Below are positions 53,644 through 63,428 of a DNA stretch of 64,000 bases, in pieces (position 1 is the first letter of the stretch; each line of letters starts with the position of its first letter). The DNA comes from Planctomycetales bacterium 10988. GTDB taxonomy: Bacteria > Planctomycetota > Planctomycetia > Pirellulales > Pb10988. The notes beneath the pieces were generated by a model that saw only the letters and a program-made list of their open reading frames with translations, was not told the DNA's origin and did not search any database. The stretch covers positions 3,500,709 through 3,564,708 of the forward strand of contig CP043547.1 in NCBI GenBank assembly GCA_009664345.1, read 5' to 3'. A program made the translations under genes and the position numbers.

Positions 53644-55482
53644 CTATTGAAAGAGATCCGCAGCCGCCCACAGCGAATAAACACGAATTGGTTCCCAAAA
53701 GACAAGCAAAATAGCCACCGGCACCGTGAGTGCGGCCACATACAGCCCTGGCCAACTGATGATCGGAATCGCCGCCGGGGAGCGATGATCCGGCTCCGGC
53801 GAGAGGACCATCACTTTCAACACTCGTAAATAATAAAAGATGCTGAAAAAGGTATTCAGCCCGCCGATGAAGAGAAGCGTGATCAAGCCTGCCTCCCACA
53901 ACGCGGCGAAGATCCAAAATTTTCCCAGAAAACCCGCTAGCGGCGGAAGGCCGATGAGGCTGAACATCAAGATGCCGAAGCAAACGACGAGCCCCGGCGA
54001 TTCCCGCACAATCCCGGCATAATCTTCGATCTCTTCACTCCGAATTCGATTGCGAAGCAGGGCGATGATCGCAAACACGCCGAGATTCATAAAGAAATAC
54101 GCAATCAAATAGACGACCACCGAAGCGACCGCCTCTTGGGCACCGGCTTGATCTTTCGACAACAGGGCAACCGCCGCCGCGACCGGCATCATCAAATACC
54201 CGGCATGGGCGATCGTCGAATAGGCCATCAGGCGTTTGATATTGGTCTGCCCATAAGCGGCCAAGTTGCCGAAGGTCGTCGTCAGCGCGGCCATCAATCC
54301 AATCAGAAAGACAATCAAATCTTGAATGGGAACCACCGAAGAATCGGGATCGGTAACCGGTTTTTCTTCGAGCTTCGTTTTCTCTTGGTCTGCCTGAGCC
54401 GCAAAGGTGAGGGAAGTTGCTTCGGTTTGCGAAATGGCGAGAATGTCAAAAGTGTTTTTTGCTTCTTCCGTCGAAGTTGCCTGAGCGACCGCGGCCGGGG
54501 CTTCGATCGGTTCGCCGGGAACGCCACTGATTCCAATGGCGAAACGAAGCAGCAAGCCAATCGCGGCGGCCTTCGAGGCGACGGATAAAAAGGCATCGAC
54601 CTCGGCGGTGGCTCCTTCAAAAACATCCGGACACCAAAAATGAAAGGGAAACGCGGAGAGCTTGAAGGCGAGCCCGACCAGGATCATCAACCCGCCGAGA
54701 AAAAGCACCAGCTGGCGGTCATCCACTCCATTGGCGGTGAGTTGGGCCAAGTTTTCCGCCATCGTCGGCAAATGGGCCGAGCCTAACGCCCCGGCCATCA
54801 GGCTCATTCCATAGAGCATCACGCCAGCGGCTCCGGCACCATAGAGGGCGAATTTCAAAGCGGCCTCACTGGCAATGCGGCGGCCTTTGAGCGTTCCGGC
54901 CAAGACATAACTCGGCACGCTGGCCATCTCGACGCCGAGGAAGGCAATCAACAGATGATTCGAACTGACCATCAGCGAAAAGCCAACGGTTGCTCCGAGG
55001 ATCAACGTAAAGACATCCGCCCCGCTATCGCGATCGGGGATTCCCGTCAGCCCCATCAAAATCAAGAGGGCAACAACAAAGAGAATCAGCAGTTGCCGGA
55101 AGAAAATCGTCAGCCCATCGTAGACAATCAGCCCGGAGAAGATCGTATCGCCCGGCTGTTTATATGCTTTTGTTTCCTCGGAGGACGCTTCGATATCCGG
55201 CGGATTGGGGGAAGTTTCTTCTTGCAAAAGGCTGACCGGTTGAGCGGTGGTGGCCGCTTCCGGATTAGCTTCGGCCGTGGTCTCGAAAGGAATCGAAAGG
55301 ACGAACGCGATCACACTTCCTACCAGTGCAATTCCCAGCGAGGAAATACGCGAACCCCAACGCGGCAAACGCAGCAGTAGCAAGATCACAATCGTCAGGC
55401 AGAGGACGATCTCCGGCAAATAAACCAGGGTCGAGGCCCACGATTCCCATTTTGCATTGACAATGAGCTGATAAAAACTCAC
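53644..55482 (-). CDS. nuoN: NADH-quinone oxidoreductase subunit N
   Basis: A 612-residue proton-pumping antiporter-like subunit of complex I. FPFHFWCPDVFEGATAEVD and KAAAIGLLLRFA match the NuoN core, with about 14 membrane helices. Two acidic low-complexity insertions (about 72-112 and 325-385, with PPDIEASSEETKAYK and EKTKLEEKPVTDPDSS) make it longer than E. coli NuoN (about 485). Its start overlaps the nuoM stop by 4 nt. It is the last gene of the cluster. Confidence 0.94.
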   Translation of the reverse strand: MSFYQLIVNAKWESWASTLVYLPEIVLCLTIVILLLLRLPRWGSRISSLGIALVGSVIAFVLSIPFETTAEANPEAATTAQPVSLLQEETSPNPPDIEASSEETKAYKQPGDTIFSGLIVYDGLTIFFRQLLILFVVALLILMGLTGIPDRDSGADVFTLILGATVGFSLMVSSNHLLIAFLGVEMASVPSYVLAGTLKGRRIASEAALKFALYGAGAAGVMLYGMSLMAGALGSAHLPTMAENLAQLTANGVDDRQLVLFLGGLMILVGLAFKLSAFPFHFWCPDVFEGATAEVDAFLSVASKAAAIGLLLRFAIGISGVPGEPIEAPAAVAQATSTEEAKNTFDILAISQTEATSLTFAAQADQEKTKLEEKPVTDPDSSVVPIQDLIVFLIGLMAALTTTFGNLAAYGQTNIKRLMAYSTIAHAGYLMMPVAAAVALLSKDQAGAQEAVASVVVYLIAYFFMNLGVFAIIALLRNRIRSEEIEDYAGIVRESPGLVVCFGILMFSLIGLPPLAGFLGKFWIFAALWEAGLITLLFIGGLNTFFSIFYYLRVLKVMVLSPEPDHRSPAAIPIISWPGLYVAALTVPVAILLVFWEPIRVYSLWAAADLFQ

Positions 55483-57260
55483 GGTTGGACTCTTTCTACC
55501 AGCAAGGTTTTCGTATCGGCGGGAGCTTCGAGCGGATCGATGCGGAGTTGGGCCTGTTGCTCGTCTGGTTCTTCCTTGGCGGAAAGCCGCTCGGCCAAGG
55601 CATCGGCGGTTTGCGTGACGGTCGCTTCCATATAGCGGAACAGCGATTGCGGATAGATGCCAAGCAGAATCGCAAAGGCCAATAAGACCCCGAGGATGCT
55701 GATTTCGCCCTTCGTGGCGGGGCTGAGTTTTTCCGGCAGCGGCCCATGATATTCAAAGCCGAGGTAGACTCGTTGCAGCGTCCAGAGGATATAGCCGGCG
55801 GTCAGCAAAAGCGTCAGCGAACCGACAATGGCCAGCACGGCGGAAAACTTCCACGTCGAGAGAAGCACAAAGATTTCCCCGATAAACCCGCAAAGCCCCG
55901 GCAGGCCCATACTGGCGAAGAAGATGCCAAAGGAAAGGCCGCTAAAGGTCGGCATGCGATGAAAGAGGCCACCGAATTGATCGAGTTGGCGGTGTTTGAC
56001 GCGATCGTAAAGCATCCCCACACAGAAGAACATGCCGGCGGAGCTGATGCCATGGGCGATCATTTGGAACATCGCTCCGTTCATTCCCATCGCCCAAGCT
56101 TGTGAATCGACTTGCCCACCGGCATAGACGCTGCACACCGCGAGTCCCAGCACGACATAGCCCATGTGGCTGACCGAACTGTAAGCGACCAGGCGTTTGA
56201 AATCCCACTGAGCCAACGCCGCAAACGCTCCGTAAAGCATGGCGATGACGCCGAGAATCGCGACCGGATAGGCGAACCACTGGGCCGCTTCCGGGCAAAT
56301 GGGATAGCAAATGCGAATCAGGCCATAGCCGCCCATCTTCAACAAGACTCCGGCCAAGATCATCGAGATCGGCGTCGGGGCCTCGACGTGAGCATCGGGC
56401 AGCCAGGTATGCACCGGAACCAGCGGCAACTTGATCGCAAAGCCAATAAAGAGGAGCAAGAAAGCCCACCACTGGAGTGAATATCCCCACAGCAGCGGCT
56501 CATCGAACTGATCGGTGAGTTGGCCAATCTTTTGCAAGGCCAAGATATTAAAGGTATGCAGTGGCTGCACAGCGTCGTCGGCCTGACGGGCTTCGATTCC
56601 TTCGAGGGCTTGGCTGCCGACCGTTTGTTGAATAATCGTGTCGCTTTTGACAAACTCCTCCAGTCGCGGATCGGTCAAATCACTGGCAAAGTAGAGCATC
56701 AACAAGGCGATCAACATCAAGATGCTGCCAAAGATCGTATAAAGAAAGAACTTGATCGCCGCGTATTCTTTACGAGGGCCGCCCCAAATTCCGATCAAAA
56801 AGTACATCGGCAACAGGACGACTTCCCAAAAAATATAAAAGAGAAACAGGTCCAGCGATAGGAAAACGCCCAGCATCCCGGTGATCAGCAGCAGGATCAA
56901 AATGTAATAGGAAACGGCATGTTTCTTAATCGTCCCACTGGCGGCAATGGCCAGAAACGAGACGCCTGCGGTCAGCACGACCAGCGGAAAGCTAATGCCA
57001 TCGAGACCCAGATAATAATAGATCTGAAACGACGGAATCCAATCGAGGGCGAAGCCGTGCTGGACGGTCGCTTCGTAAGGGGCAAAGCTCCAAGGAAGGC
57101 CCGGCAGCAAGAAACTAAAGGTTGCCAAGGCCACCAGCCCGGAACAGACCAGCGAAACCTTTTGGCACATCGCCGGAGAAATCCGTGCCCAAAAAAGAAT
57201 CACCAAGGCCCCCAGGCAGGGGAAAAAGAGGATCGAGCTGAGTAACGCCGCGCTGGACAT
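55479..57260 (-). CDS. nuoM: NADH-quinone oxidoreductase subunit M
   Basis: A 593-residue antiporter-like subunit. Conserved PVHTWLPDAHVEAPTPIS and LLKMGGYGLIRI identify it, with Glu in the FYIFWEVVLLPMYFLIG helix. An inserted loop at about 205-260 (EEFVKSDTIIQQTVG onwards) and an acidic C-terminal extension are specific to this lineage. nuoN overlaps its stop by 4 nt; nuoL ends 83 nt upstream. Confidence 0.95.
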   Translation of the reverse strand: MSSAALLSSILFFPCLGALVILFWARISPAMCQKVSLVCSGLVALATFSFLLPGLPWSFAPYEATVQHGFALDWIPSFQIYYYLGLDGISFPLVVLTAGVSFLAIAASGTIKKHAVSYYILILLLITGMLGVFLSLDLFLFYIFWEVVLLPMYFLIGIWGGPRKEYAAIKFFLYTIFGSILMLIALLMLYFASDLTDPRLEEFVKSDTIIQQTVGSQALEGIEARQADDAVQPLHTFNILALQKIGQLTDQFDEPLLWGYSLQWWAFLLLFIGFAIKLPLVPVHTWLPDAHVEAPTPISMILAGVLLKMGGYGLIRICYPICPEAAQWFAYPVAILGVIAMLYGAFAALAQWDFKRLVAYSSVSHMGYVVLGLAVCSVYAGGQVDSQAWAMGMNGAMFQMIAHGISSAGMFFCVGMLYDRVKHRQLDQFGGLFHRMPTFSGLSFGIFFASMGLPGLCGFIGEIFVLLSTWKFSAVLAIVGSLTLLLTAGYILWTLQRVYLGFEYHGPLPEKLSPATKGEISILGVLLAFAILLGIYPQSLFRYMEATVTQTADALAERLSAKEEPDEQQAQLRIDPLEAPADTKTLLVERVQP

Positions 57261-57343
57261 AATGGCGAAAAACTTTCCTACACAGAGAGAAACACCAACA
57301 AACGTTTGCGTGAGAAACGATTACTTTTGGAAAACGACAACCC

Positions 57344-59692
57344 TTACAACTGCCAAAGGTACCCGACAATAAAGAAAAAACCTACCGTGCCGAGGACCAA
57401 AAAGACCAAGTATTGACGAATCATGCCGGTCTGCGTCGCTTTCAATTGTACGGCCAAATCATAGAACGATGCGGACATCCAATCGATCGGGCGGTCGATC
57501 AGCTTGCGGTCACCCTGGTCTTCGAGGCGGGCGAGGTTCACCGTTCCTTTCGCCATGCGATCGACAAACGGATCAATCAGATGGCGATCGATCCACGAAC
57601 AGGCACGAGCGATACCATGCAGCGGCCGGACGAAGAGGAAATGGTAAACCTCATTCAAATACAATTGAGCTTGCAAAAATCGGAAGAGCGGACCGAACTG
57701 CTTTTGCACTTCATCCGGTCGCAGTCCTTGCCAAACATAGAAGATCGTCGCCAGGAGAAAACCCGTGCCCGCCGTGGCAATGGCCGTCCAAGCGATTTTG
57801 GTATGATATTGATGCGAAAGATATTCGGCCGGATAGTTGAGTGCCGCTGCCCAAGGAGTTTCGAAGGAGGCGACCGCCGGTAGAGCTTGTTCCAAAATCG
57901 TCGTGACGCTCGAAGGCGTGAATGGAATTTGCCAGCCAGCAGTAATCGCGAAGTAGGTCAAAACCATCATCGGAATCAACATGACGAGCGGGGCCTCGTG
58001 GGCGTTTTCGTAAAGCTTCTTCTCTCGCGGCTTGCCGGCAAAGGTCAAATACCACAAGCGGAAAATATAGAACGCGGTCAAGGCTTTTCCGGCCAAAGGG
58101 AGCCAGTAAAGATAAACGTGCGAGGGATTCACTTGGGCAAAGGCATACGCTTGAGCCAAGAGGGCGTCTTTCGAAAAGTAACCACTCAGGCCCCAATCGA
58201 GTCCAGGAATCCCCGCCCCGGCAATTGCCAGGCAACCGACGAACATCATTCCGGCCGTCCACGGCATCTTGTGTCGCAACCCGCCCATGCGAATCAACAG
58301 TTGTTCATGATGCAAGGCATGGATCACCGCCCCGGCACCAAGGAACAAGAGGCTTTTGAAAAAGGCATGGGTGATCAGATGAAAGACCCCTGCCGACCAA
58401 CCGCCGACACCGAGAGCGAGCATCATATAACCAAGTTGACTAATCGTCGAGAACGCCAAGACCCGTTTGATATCGACCGCGACCAGGGCCATCATGGCGG
58501 CCATCAGCAAAGTAATCACGCCGATATACGCGATGACCAGCAAGACTTCTTCGGTAAACAAAGGATAGCATCTCGCGACGAGGTAGACTCCGGCAGCGAC
58601 CATCGTGGCCGAGTGAACCAAGGCCGAAACCGGCGTCGGCCCCTCCATCGCATCGGGTAGCCAGACATGCAGCGGAAATTGAGCACTCTTTCCGACGCAG
58701 CCGCAGAAAATTCCCAAGCCCGCCAAGATCAACAGCCCAACGTTCCAGTCGGCGGTTTCTTCGTCATTCGTGGCTTTCGCCTCTTCGTCTTGGAGGAAGC
58801 TAGCCGCTTGAATGGTTGTTTTGTTCGGGGAAGCCTGTTGCTGAGTTTCGGGGGCAAGCTCGGCCAACTTCGTCGACATTTCCCCGAACGTCAGGGTGCC
58901 CAAGACTCCCCACAACGCCATGATGCCGACAAGAAAACCCAAGTCGCCGATGCGATTGACCAAGAAGGCTTTGTTCGCGGCGTCCTGGGCGGCTTTGCGT
59001 TCGAAATAAAATCCAATGAGAAAATAGGAGCAAATCCCTACCAATTCCCAGAAGATAAAGACCATCAACAAGTTGCCCGCCAGCACGAGGCCGAGCATGC
59101 TGAAACAGAACAGAGAAAGATATTGAAAAAAGCGGTGTTGCCGCCCGACTCGCTCGAACGGTTCCCCGGCGGAAGTGGCTACGAGGTGATCTTTGATGCC
59201 GGTTTCGAGTTCTTCTTGCAAATACCCCAGCGAGAAGAAGTGAATGCAACTGGCCACGAGGGTAATCATTACAAAGAGGCAGATCGTCAACGCATCAATA
59301 TAATAGCCGATTTCAAACTTCTGCTCGCCGACTTGTGCCCAAATGTACCAGACGCCGGAGACCGAGAAGACCCCGTCGTGGGCGTGTTCCGCTTCTCCTT
59401 CTTCCGCGAGCGCGGCGAGCTGAATCGGCGTTTGATTTTCTTCAAGCTGAGCTCTTTCAAATTCAGGGCCGTGATGCGGTTCGCCGAGACCTTGATCGGA
59501 AACCCACATCGAAAAGGCAACCACGGCCAACACGAACGAACCGAGAATCGCCACCGTGGAGAGAAAACCCGCCCGGTGCTGAGAGCTGGTCTTTTTCAGA
59601 TAATGGCCCCCCAAAGCGATGATGGCAAAGGCCAACAGCGGCAAGAGCCAGGCACCTCCGAGCAGCAGCGGTAGCATCCGATCGAGATTCAT
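57344..59692 (-). CDS. nuoL: NADH-quinone oxidoreductase subunit L
   Basis: A 782-residue subunit, longer than the usual 610-650. The core motifs FPLHVWLPDAMEGPTPVSA, HSATMVAAGVYLVAR and GLSGYFSKDALL are intact. Extra length comes from an acidic His-rich loop near residue 100 (GEAEHAHDG), a Gln/Glu-rich loop at about 280-315, and a longer C-terminal amphipathic region. It lies between nuoK and nuoM on the minus strand. Confidence 0.95.
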   Translation of the reverse strand: MNLDRMLPLLLGGAWLLPLLAFAIIALGGHYLKKTSSQHRAGFLSTVAILGSFVLAVVAFSMWVSDQGLGEPHHGPEFERAQLEENQTPIQLAALAEEGEAEHAHDGVFSVSGVWYIWAQVGEQKFEIGYYIDALTICLFVMITLVASCIHFFSLGYLQEELETGIKDHLVATSAGEPFERVGRQHRFFQYLSLFCFSMLGLVLAGNLLMVFIFWELVGICSYFLIGFYFERKAAQDAANKAFLVNRIGDLGFLVGIMALWGVLGTLTFGEMSTKLAELAPETQQQASPNKTTIQAASFLQDEEAKATNDEETADWNVGLLILAGLGIFCGCVGKSAQFPLHVWLPDAMEGPTPVSALVHSATMVAAGVYLVARCYPLFTEEVLLVIAYIGVITLLMAAMMALVAVDIKRVLAFSTISQLGYMMLALGVGGWSAGVFHLITHAFFKSLLFLGAGAVIHALHHEQLLIRMGGLRHKMPWTAGMMFVGCLAIAGAGIPGLDWGLSGYFSKDALLAQAYAFAQVNPSHVYLYWLPLAGKALTAFYIFRLWYLTFAGKPREKKLYENAHEAPLVMLIPMMVLTYFAITAGWQIPFTPSSVTTILEQALPAVASFETPWAAALNYPAEYLSHQYHTKIAWTAIATAGTGFLLATIFYVWQGLRPDEVQKQFGPLFRFLQAQLYLNEVYHFLFVRPLHGIARACSWIDRHLIDPFVDRMAKGTVNLARLEDQGDRKLIDRPIDWMSASFYDLAVQLKATQTGMIRQYLVFLVLGTVGFFFIVGYLWQL

Positions 59693-59748
59693 CAGTCGTT
59701 TTCTAAAGGCCAGAGAAAAAGGAACGCGGGATGTCGAAGCAGGCGAAT

Positions 59749-60087
59749 TTACCCTTGTAAATCTTGTGCACGGTCCACATCAATGGTCGAATGATTGTTG
59801 TAATAATTGAGGGCAATCGCCAGGGCCACCGCGGCCTCGGCTGCCGCCAAGACAATCGCGAACAGGGCGAAGACATGCCCATCAATGCCGAGCGAAGCCT
59901 CTTGATCGACGCGAAAGGCCGGTTGCGAGAAGGCGACAAAATTCAAAATCGCCGCGCTCAGCACCAGTTCCACGCCCATCAAGATGCCGATCGTGTTTCG
60001 TTTGGTCGTCATGCAGACAATGCCGCAGACGAACAAAATCGCCCCGACGACCAGATAATGTGCCACGCCTATCGGTTGAGTAAACAT
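59749..60087 (-). CDS. nuoK: NADH-quinone oxidoreductase subunit K
   Basis: A 112-residue three-helix subunit. GILMGVELVLSAAILNFVAF and AAAEAAVALAIALNYYNN carry the two membrane Glu residues required for proton transfer. Length is slightly over the usual 100. The gene starts 50 nt after nuoJ. Confidence 0.95.
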   Translation of the reverse strand: MFTQPIGVAHYLVVGAILFVCGIVCMTTKRNTIGILMGVELVLSAAILNFVAFSQPAFRVDQEASLGIDGHVFALFAIVLAAAEAAVALAIALNYYNNHSTIDVDRAQDLQG

Positions 60088-60137
60088 CGTGAAGATTCGT
60101 CTCCAGGAGTTTTTGACAGTTCGCTGTTTCGTTTTAA

Positions 60138-60794
60138 TTACGGATACTTCGTCGGCTTGCGAGGGCGTTTCGCTCGGGCCAAGTAGGCGGCTCCGATCAA
60201 AATCACCAACAGATGAACCGAGACAATTTCAAACGGCAACAAATAACCTTCAGGGAGTTGCCCGCTTTCTTGGTCTTCTTGGTTCAGGTCCGTCCGCACG
60301 CCGACCAGGGAAAGTCCGATCTCGGTCACGGAAACATTATGTTCCACCACGACGGTTTCTTGATCCGCTTCGGCCTCTTCTTGCAAGGCGGTTTGCTTTG
60401 TTGTTTTCGTTTCACTTGCTCCCATCGCGGGGCCATGCCAATCGGGAACACTCCAGGCCATCGGCAAGAGCATCGCCAAAGAAAGCCCGACCATCACTAC
60501 GGCAATGATCCAATCGCCGCTGCCGGCTTTGAGCGAAATAAACGGACCTTGCGCGGTGAGCATCACCCCGAAGATCAGCAGCACCAGCGTTCCTCCGACA
60601 TAGATCATCAGTTGCATCGCCCCGACGAAATCCGCTCCGGCCAAGAGAAAAAGACCCGCGGCTCCCGAGAGCGAAAAGATCAAGGCCACCGCCATGCGGA
60701 CAATATTATCCGACAAGACGACCATCACCGCGAAGCCGCAAGTGATCACCGCGAAGGCCCAGAAGAAAACAGAATGCCAGAGAATGTTATCCAT
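60138..60794 (-). CDS. nuoJ: NADH-quinone oxidoreductase subunit J
   Basis: A 218-residue five-helix subunit recognised by the family pattern GADFVGAMQLMIYVGGTLVLL. A hydrophilic Glu/Thr-rich insert lies at about 125-160, between helices. It begins 5 nt after the nuoH stop. No nuoI gene separates nuoH from nuoJ here. Confidence 0.93.
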   Translation of the reverse strand: MDNILWHSVFFWAFAVITCGFAVMVVLSDNIVRMAVALIFSLSGAAGLFLLAGADFVGAMQLMIYVGGTLVLLIFGVMLTAQGPFISLKAGSGDWIIAVVMVGLSLAMLLPMAWSVPDWHGPAMGASETKTTKQTALQEEAEADQETVVVEHNVSVTEIGLSLVGVRTDLNQEDQESGQLPEGYLLPFEIVSVHLLVILIGAAYLARAKRPRKPTKYP

Positions 60795-60799
60795 GAACG

Positions 60800-62086
60800 T
60801 CAGTTGGTTTGTAAAGGCAAAGAGGAATCAGTGGTCGAGGAAGTCGTCAAAACTACTTTTTGCTTTTCATTTACTTGCTGCGGCAAGCTAATCGCGACCG
60901 AGTTGGATTCGGCGGTTGTTTCTTCATCCGCTTCTGTTTCCGTAGTGGGTTCGGGATGCAGATGTTGATAGGCTTCATACCGCTTTTGCACAAAAGAAGC
61001 ACTCGGCGGTCCGGCGATCCACGGCCACATCAAGTTACCAAGTAACATCAAACAGACAAGCGGCAAACAATATTTCAAACAAATCGTCATGACTTGATCG
61101 ATGCGAAGTCGCGGCAAGGTCCAGCGTACCCACATCATCAACACGATGCCCAAGGAACATTTGAAAATGAAATTCGCCAAGCCGACGAAATTGCCGAGCG
61201 TTCCCCAAAACCAGCCATATTCAAACGTCCAACCGATCCACGAAGTGATCGGAATCGGGCCATTCCAGCCGCCAAGAAACAGGAGCACCGCCAAGGCCGA
61301 AACGGAGAACATCGAGCCATATTCGGCCAAGAAAAAAAGACTCCACCGCAGGCCGGAATATTCCGTGTGAAAGCCGGCGACCAGTTCGCTTTCGGCTTCC
61401 GCCAAGTCAAACGGGGCACGATTCACACTCGCCAAGGCACAGGTGAAGAAAATCCAAAAGGTCACAAAGAGAAACGGATTATAAAAAATCAGCCACGAGG
61501 TGAACCAACCGGATTGCACCTGGGCGATCGTGGTGAGATTCATCGAACCGGCAAGCATCACTGGCAGGACAACGCATAGACCGAGTGGGACTTCGTAACT
61601 GACAACTTGGGCCGCTTCTCGCATTCCCCCCAAGAGCGACCATTTCGATCCGGAAGCGTAACCGGCGAGGATCACCCCGAAAACTTCCAGCCCCAGAATC
61701 GCCAAGACAAAAAAGACGGCGACATCTAAGTTCTGAGCGACCCAACCATACGCAAATGGGATCGTCAGATAAGCCGCCAAGCAGCAGGAGACACTAATAT
61801 AAGGAGCCAAGCGGAAGAGCCAACTATCGGCACCCGCCGGAACGAGGTCCTCTTTGGAGATGAGCTTGACGCCATCGGCCAGCGATTGCAGCCAGCCGTA
61901 TTTTCCGCCGACCCGCGTGGGGCCGAGGCGATCTTGAATCCGCCCAGAGACCTTTCGTTCCAGCCAAATGAAGAACAAGGCCCCCACCGCGACGACGTGC
62001 AACAACAGCACGCAGGGGATGGTGGCCGCGATCAAATAGGCCATCCATTCCGGAAATCCCCAGTTTTCGATTAAGCTTTCTACCAT
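60800..62086 (-). CDS. nuoH: NADH-quinone oxidoreductase subunit H
   Basis: A 428-residue eight-helix membrane subunit at the quinone channel. RLGPTRVGGKYGWLQSLADG and APFDLAEAESELVAGFHTEY are diagnostic. The C-terminal 60 residues (PEPTTETEADEETTAESNSV onwards) form an acidic Ser/Thr-rich tail absent from E. coli NuoH (325 residues). Gap to nuoD is 82 nt. Confidence 0.95.
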   Translation of the reverse strand: MVESLIENWGFPEWMAYLIAATIPCVLLLHVVAVGALFFIWLERKVSGRIQDRLGPTRVGGKYGWLQSLADGVKLISKEDLVPAGADSWLFRLAPYISVSCCLAAYLTIPFAYGWVAQNLDVAVFFVLAILGLEVFGVILAGYASGSKWSLLGGMREAAQVVSYEVPLGLCVVLPVMLAGSMNLTTIAQVQSGWFTSWLIFYNPFLFVTFWIFFTCALASVNRAPFDLAEAESELVAGFHTEYSGLRWSLFFLAEYGSMFSVSALAVLLFLGGWNGPIPITSWIGWTFEYGWFWGTLGNFVGLANFIFKCSLGIVLMMWVRWTLPRLRIDQVMTICLKYCLPLVCLMLLGNLMWPWIAGPPSASFVQKRYEAYQHLHPEPTTETEADEETTAESNSVAISLPQQVNEKQKVVLTTSSTTDSSLPLQTN

Positions 62087-62168
62087 CGAAGTTGTCGCGT
62101 CTTTCCAAAGGGTTGAGTCAAAAAGTAGTTTTTGTGTTTAACGCAATGCTGAAATCAATCACCAGCCG

Positions 62169-63374
62169 CTAGCGGTCGATCTCTCCCATCAGCAAGTCGA
62201 GCGAACCGACAATCGCCGGAATGTCCGCGATCAAGCAACCATGTCCGATTTCGCCAATCACCGAAAGATTACTGAAGCAACCGCTGCGGGCACGCGCTCG
62301 CAAGGGAACCGCGGTTCCATCGGAAACAATATGAAAACCCATCCAACCGCGGGAGGATTCCGTTTCCAAATACGCCTCGCCAGCGGGAAGCTTATGATTG
62401 AAGCGGACCGGGATGCCGTAATCCCCGGCGGTTTGCGAATACTTGTCCATCGCCTGACGAATCAACGAGACCGATTGCACGACTTCCAGCATTCGGACAT
62501 AGAAACGATGCCAGCAATCGCCTAGCTGGGCCTCTTTCGGCACCGGCGGGTAATCATAATCGTCGGGATAATGCCCGTCGCGTTCGCAAATGATTTCAAA
62601 ATCGTACCCTTCATACATCCGGGTATAGATCGGTTCGCCATCGCGGCGAAGGTCGCAATCGACGCCACTTCCCCGCAAGACTGGCCCGGTGCAACCGTAG
62701 CTGATCGCCATTTCTGCCGGCAAAAGTCCGATGCCTGCGGTACGCTTGACGAAAATTTGATTCGTGGTCAGCAGCGTGTGGTATTCTTCGATGTTCGGCT
62801 CGAATTGATCGAGGAAGGCCTCGCATTGCTGGAGCCAGCCGGGGGGCAGATCGTGAGTCGCTCCGCCGATGGTGAGATAGCTATAAGTCAAGCGTGCCCC
62901 GCAAACCGCTTCGAAGAGGTCGAGGATTTTTTCCCGTTCGCGGAAGGCATAGAGGAAAGGACTGAAAGTTCCCAAGTCGAGGCCGTAAGCCCCCATGCCC
63001 AACAGATGGCTGGCGATCCGATTCAGCTCGACGATCATCACACGGAGATGGCGGCCCTTTTCGGGAATTTCCATCTGCAAAAGTTTTTCGACGGCCAGCG
63101 ACCAGCCGAGATTCATATTCATTCCGGCCAGATAATCCATCCGATCGGTGTAAGGGATGAACTGCCGAGCGGTGAGGTTTTCGCCAATCTTTTCCGCACA
63201 GCGATGCAGATAGCCGATGTGCGGAGTGGTCTCCGAAACGATTTCTCCATCGGTTCGCAGGACCAAACGCAACACGCCGTGCGTGCTTGGATGTTGCGGC
63301 CCCATGTTGACCAACATCTCATCCGTTCGCACATCAAATTCTATCAGTCGCGGATCATCCGCTTGCATCGTCAT
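62169..63374 (-). CDS. nuoD: NADH-quinone oxidoreductase subunit D
   Basis: A 401-residue 49-kDa-type subunit in the quinone-binding module. NMGPQHPSTHGVLRLVL, PHIGYLHRCAEKIGENLTAR and GSGVDCDLRRDGEPIY are family hallmarks, the last two near the N2 cluster and quinone site. It is separate from nuoC here, unlike in E. coli. Confidence 0.96.
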   Translation of the reverse strand: MTMQADDPRLIEFDVRTDEMLVNMGPQHPSTHGVLRLVLRTDGEIVSETTPHIGYLHRCAEKIGENLTARQFIPYTDRMDYLAGMNMNLGWSLAVEKLLQMEIPEKGRHLRVMIVELNRIASHLLGMGAYGLDLGTFSPFLYAFREREKILDLFEAVCGARLTYSYLTIGGATHDLPPGWLQQCEAFLDQFEPNIEEYHTLLTTNQIFVKRTAGIGLLPAEMAISYGCTGPVLRGSGVDCDLRRDGEPIYTRMYEGYDFEIICERDGHYPDDYDYPPVPKEAQLGDCWHRFYVRMLEVVQSVSLIRQAMDKYSQTAGDYGIPVRFNHKLPAGEAYLETESSRGWMGFHIVSDGTAVPLRARARSGCFSNLSVIGEIGHGCLIADIPAIVGSLDLLMGEIDR

Positions 63375-63428
63375 CGGAAATTCCTAGCTTGGCTGAGCTT
63401 CCTCGGTGGAGACCTTTCAGGGGGCTGG

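Noticed and set aside
58667-59674. A 335-codon plus-strand frame opposite nuoL
   Set aside because: Shadow of the nuoL coding strand; no hydrophobic helices or motifs.
60794-60800. Frameshifted or lost nuoI remnant between nuoH and nuoJ
   Set aside because: Only 5 nt separate the two genes, so no remnant can exist there.
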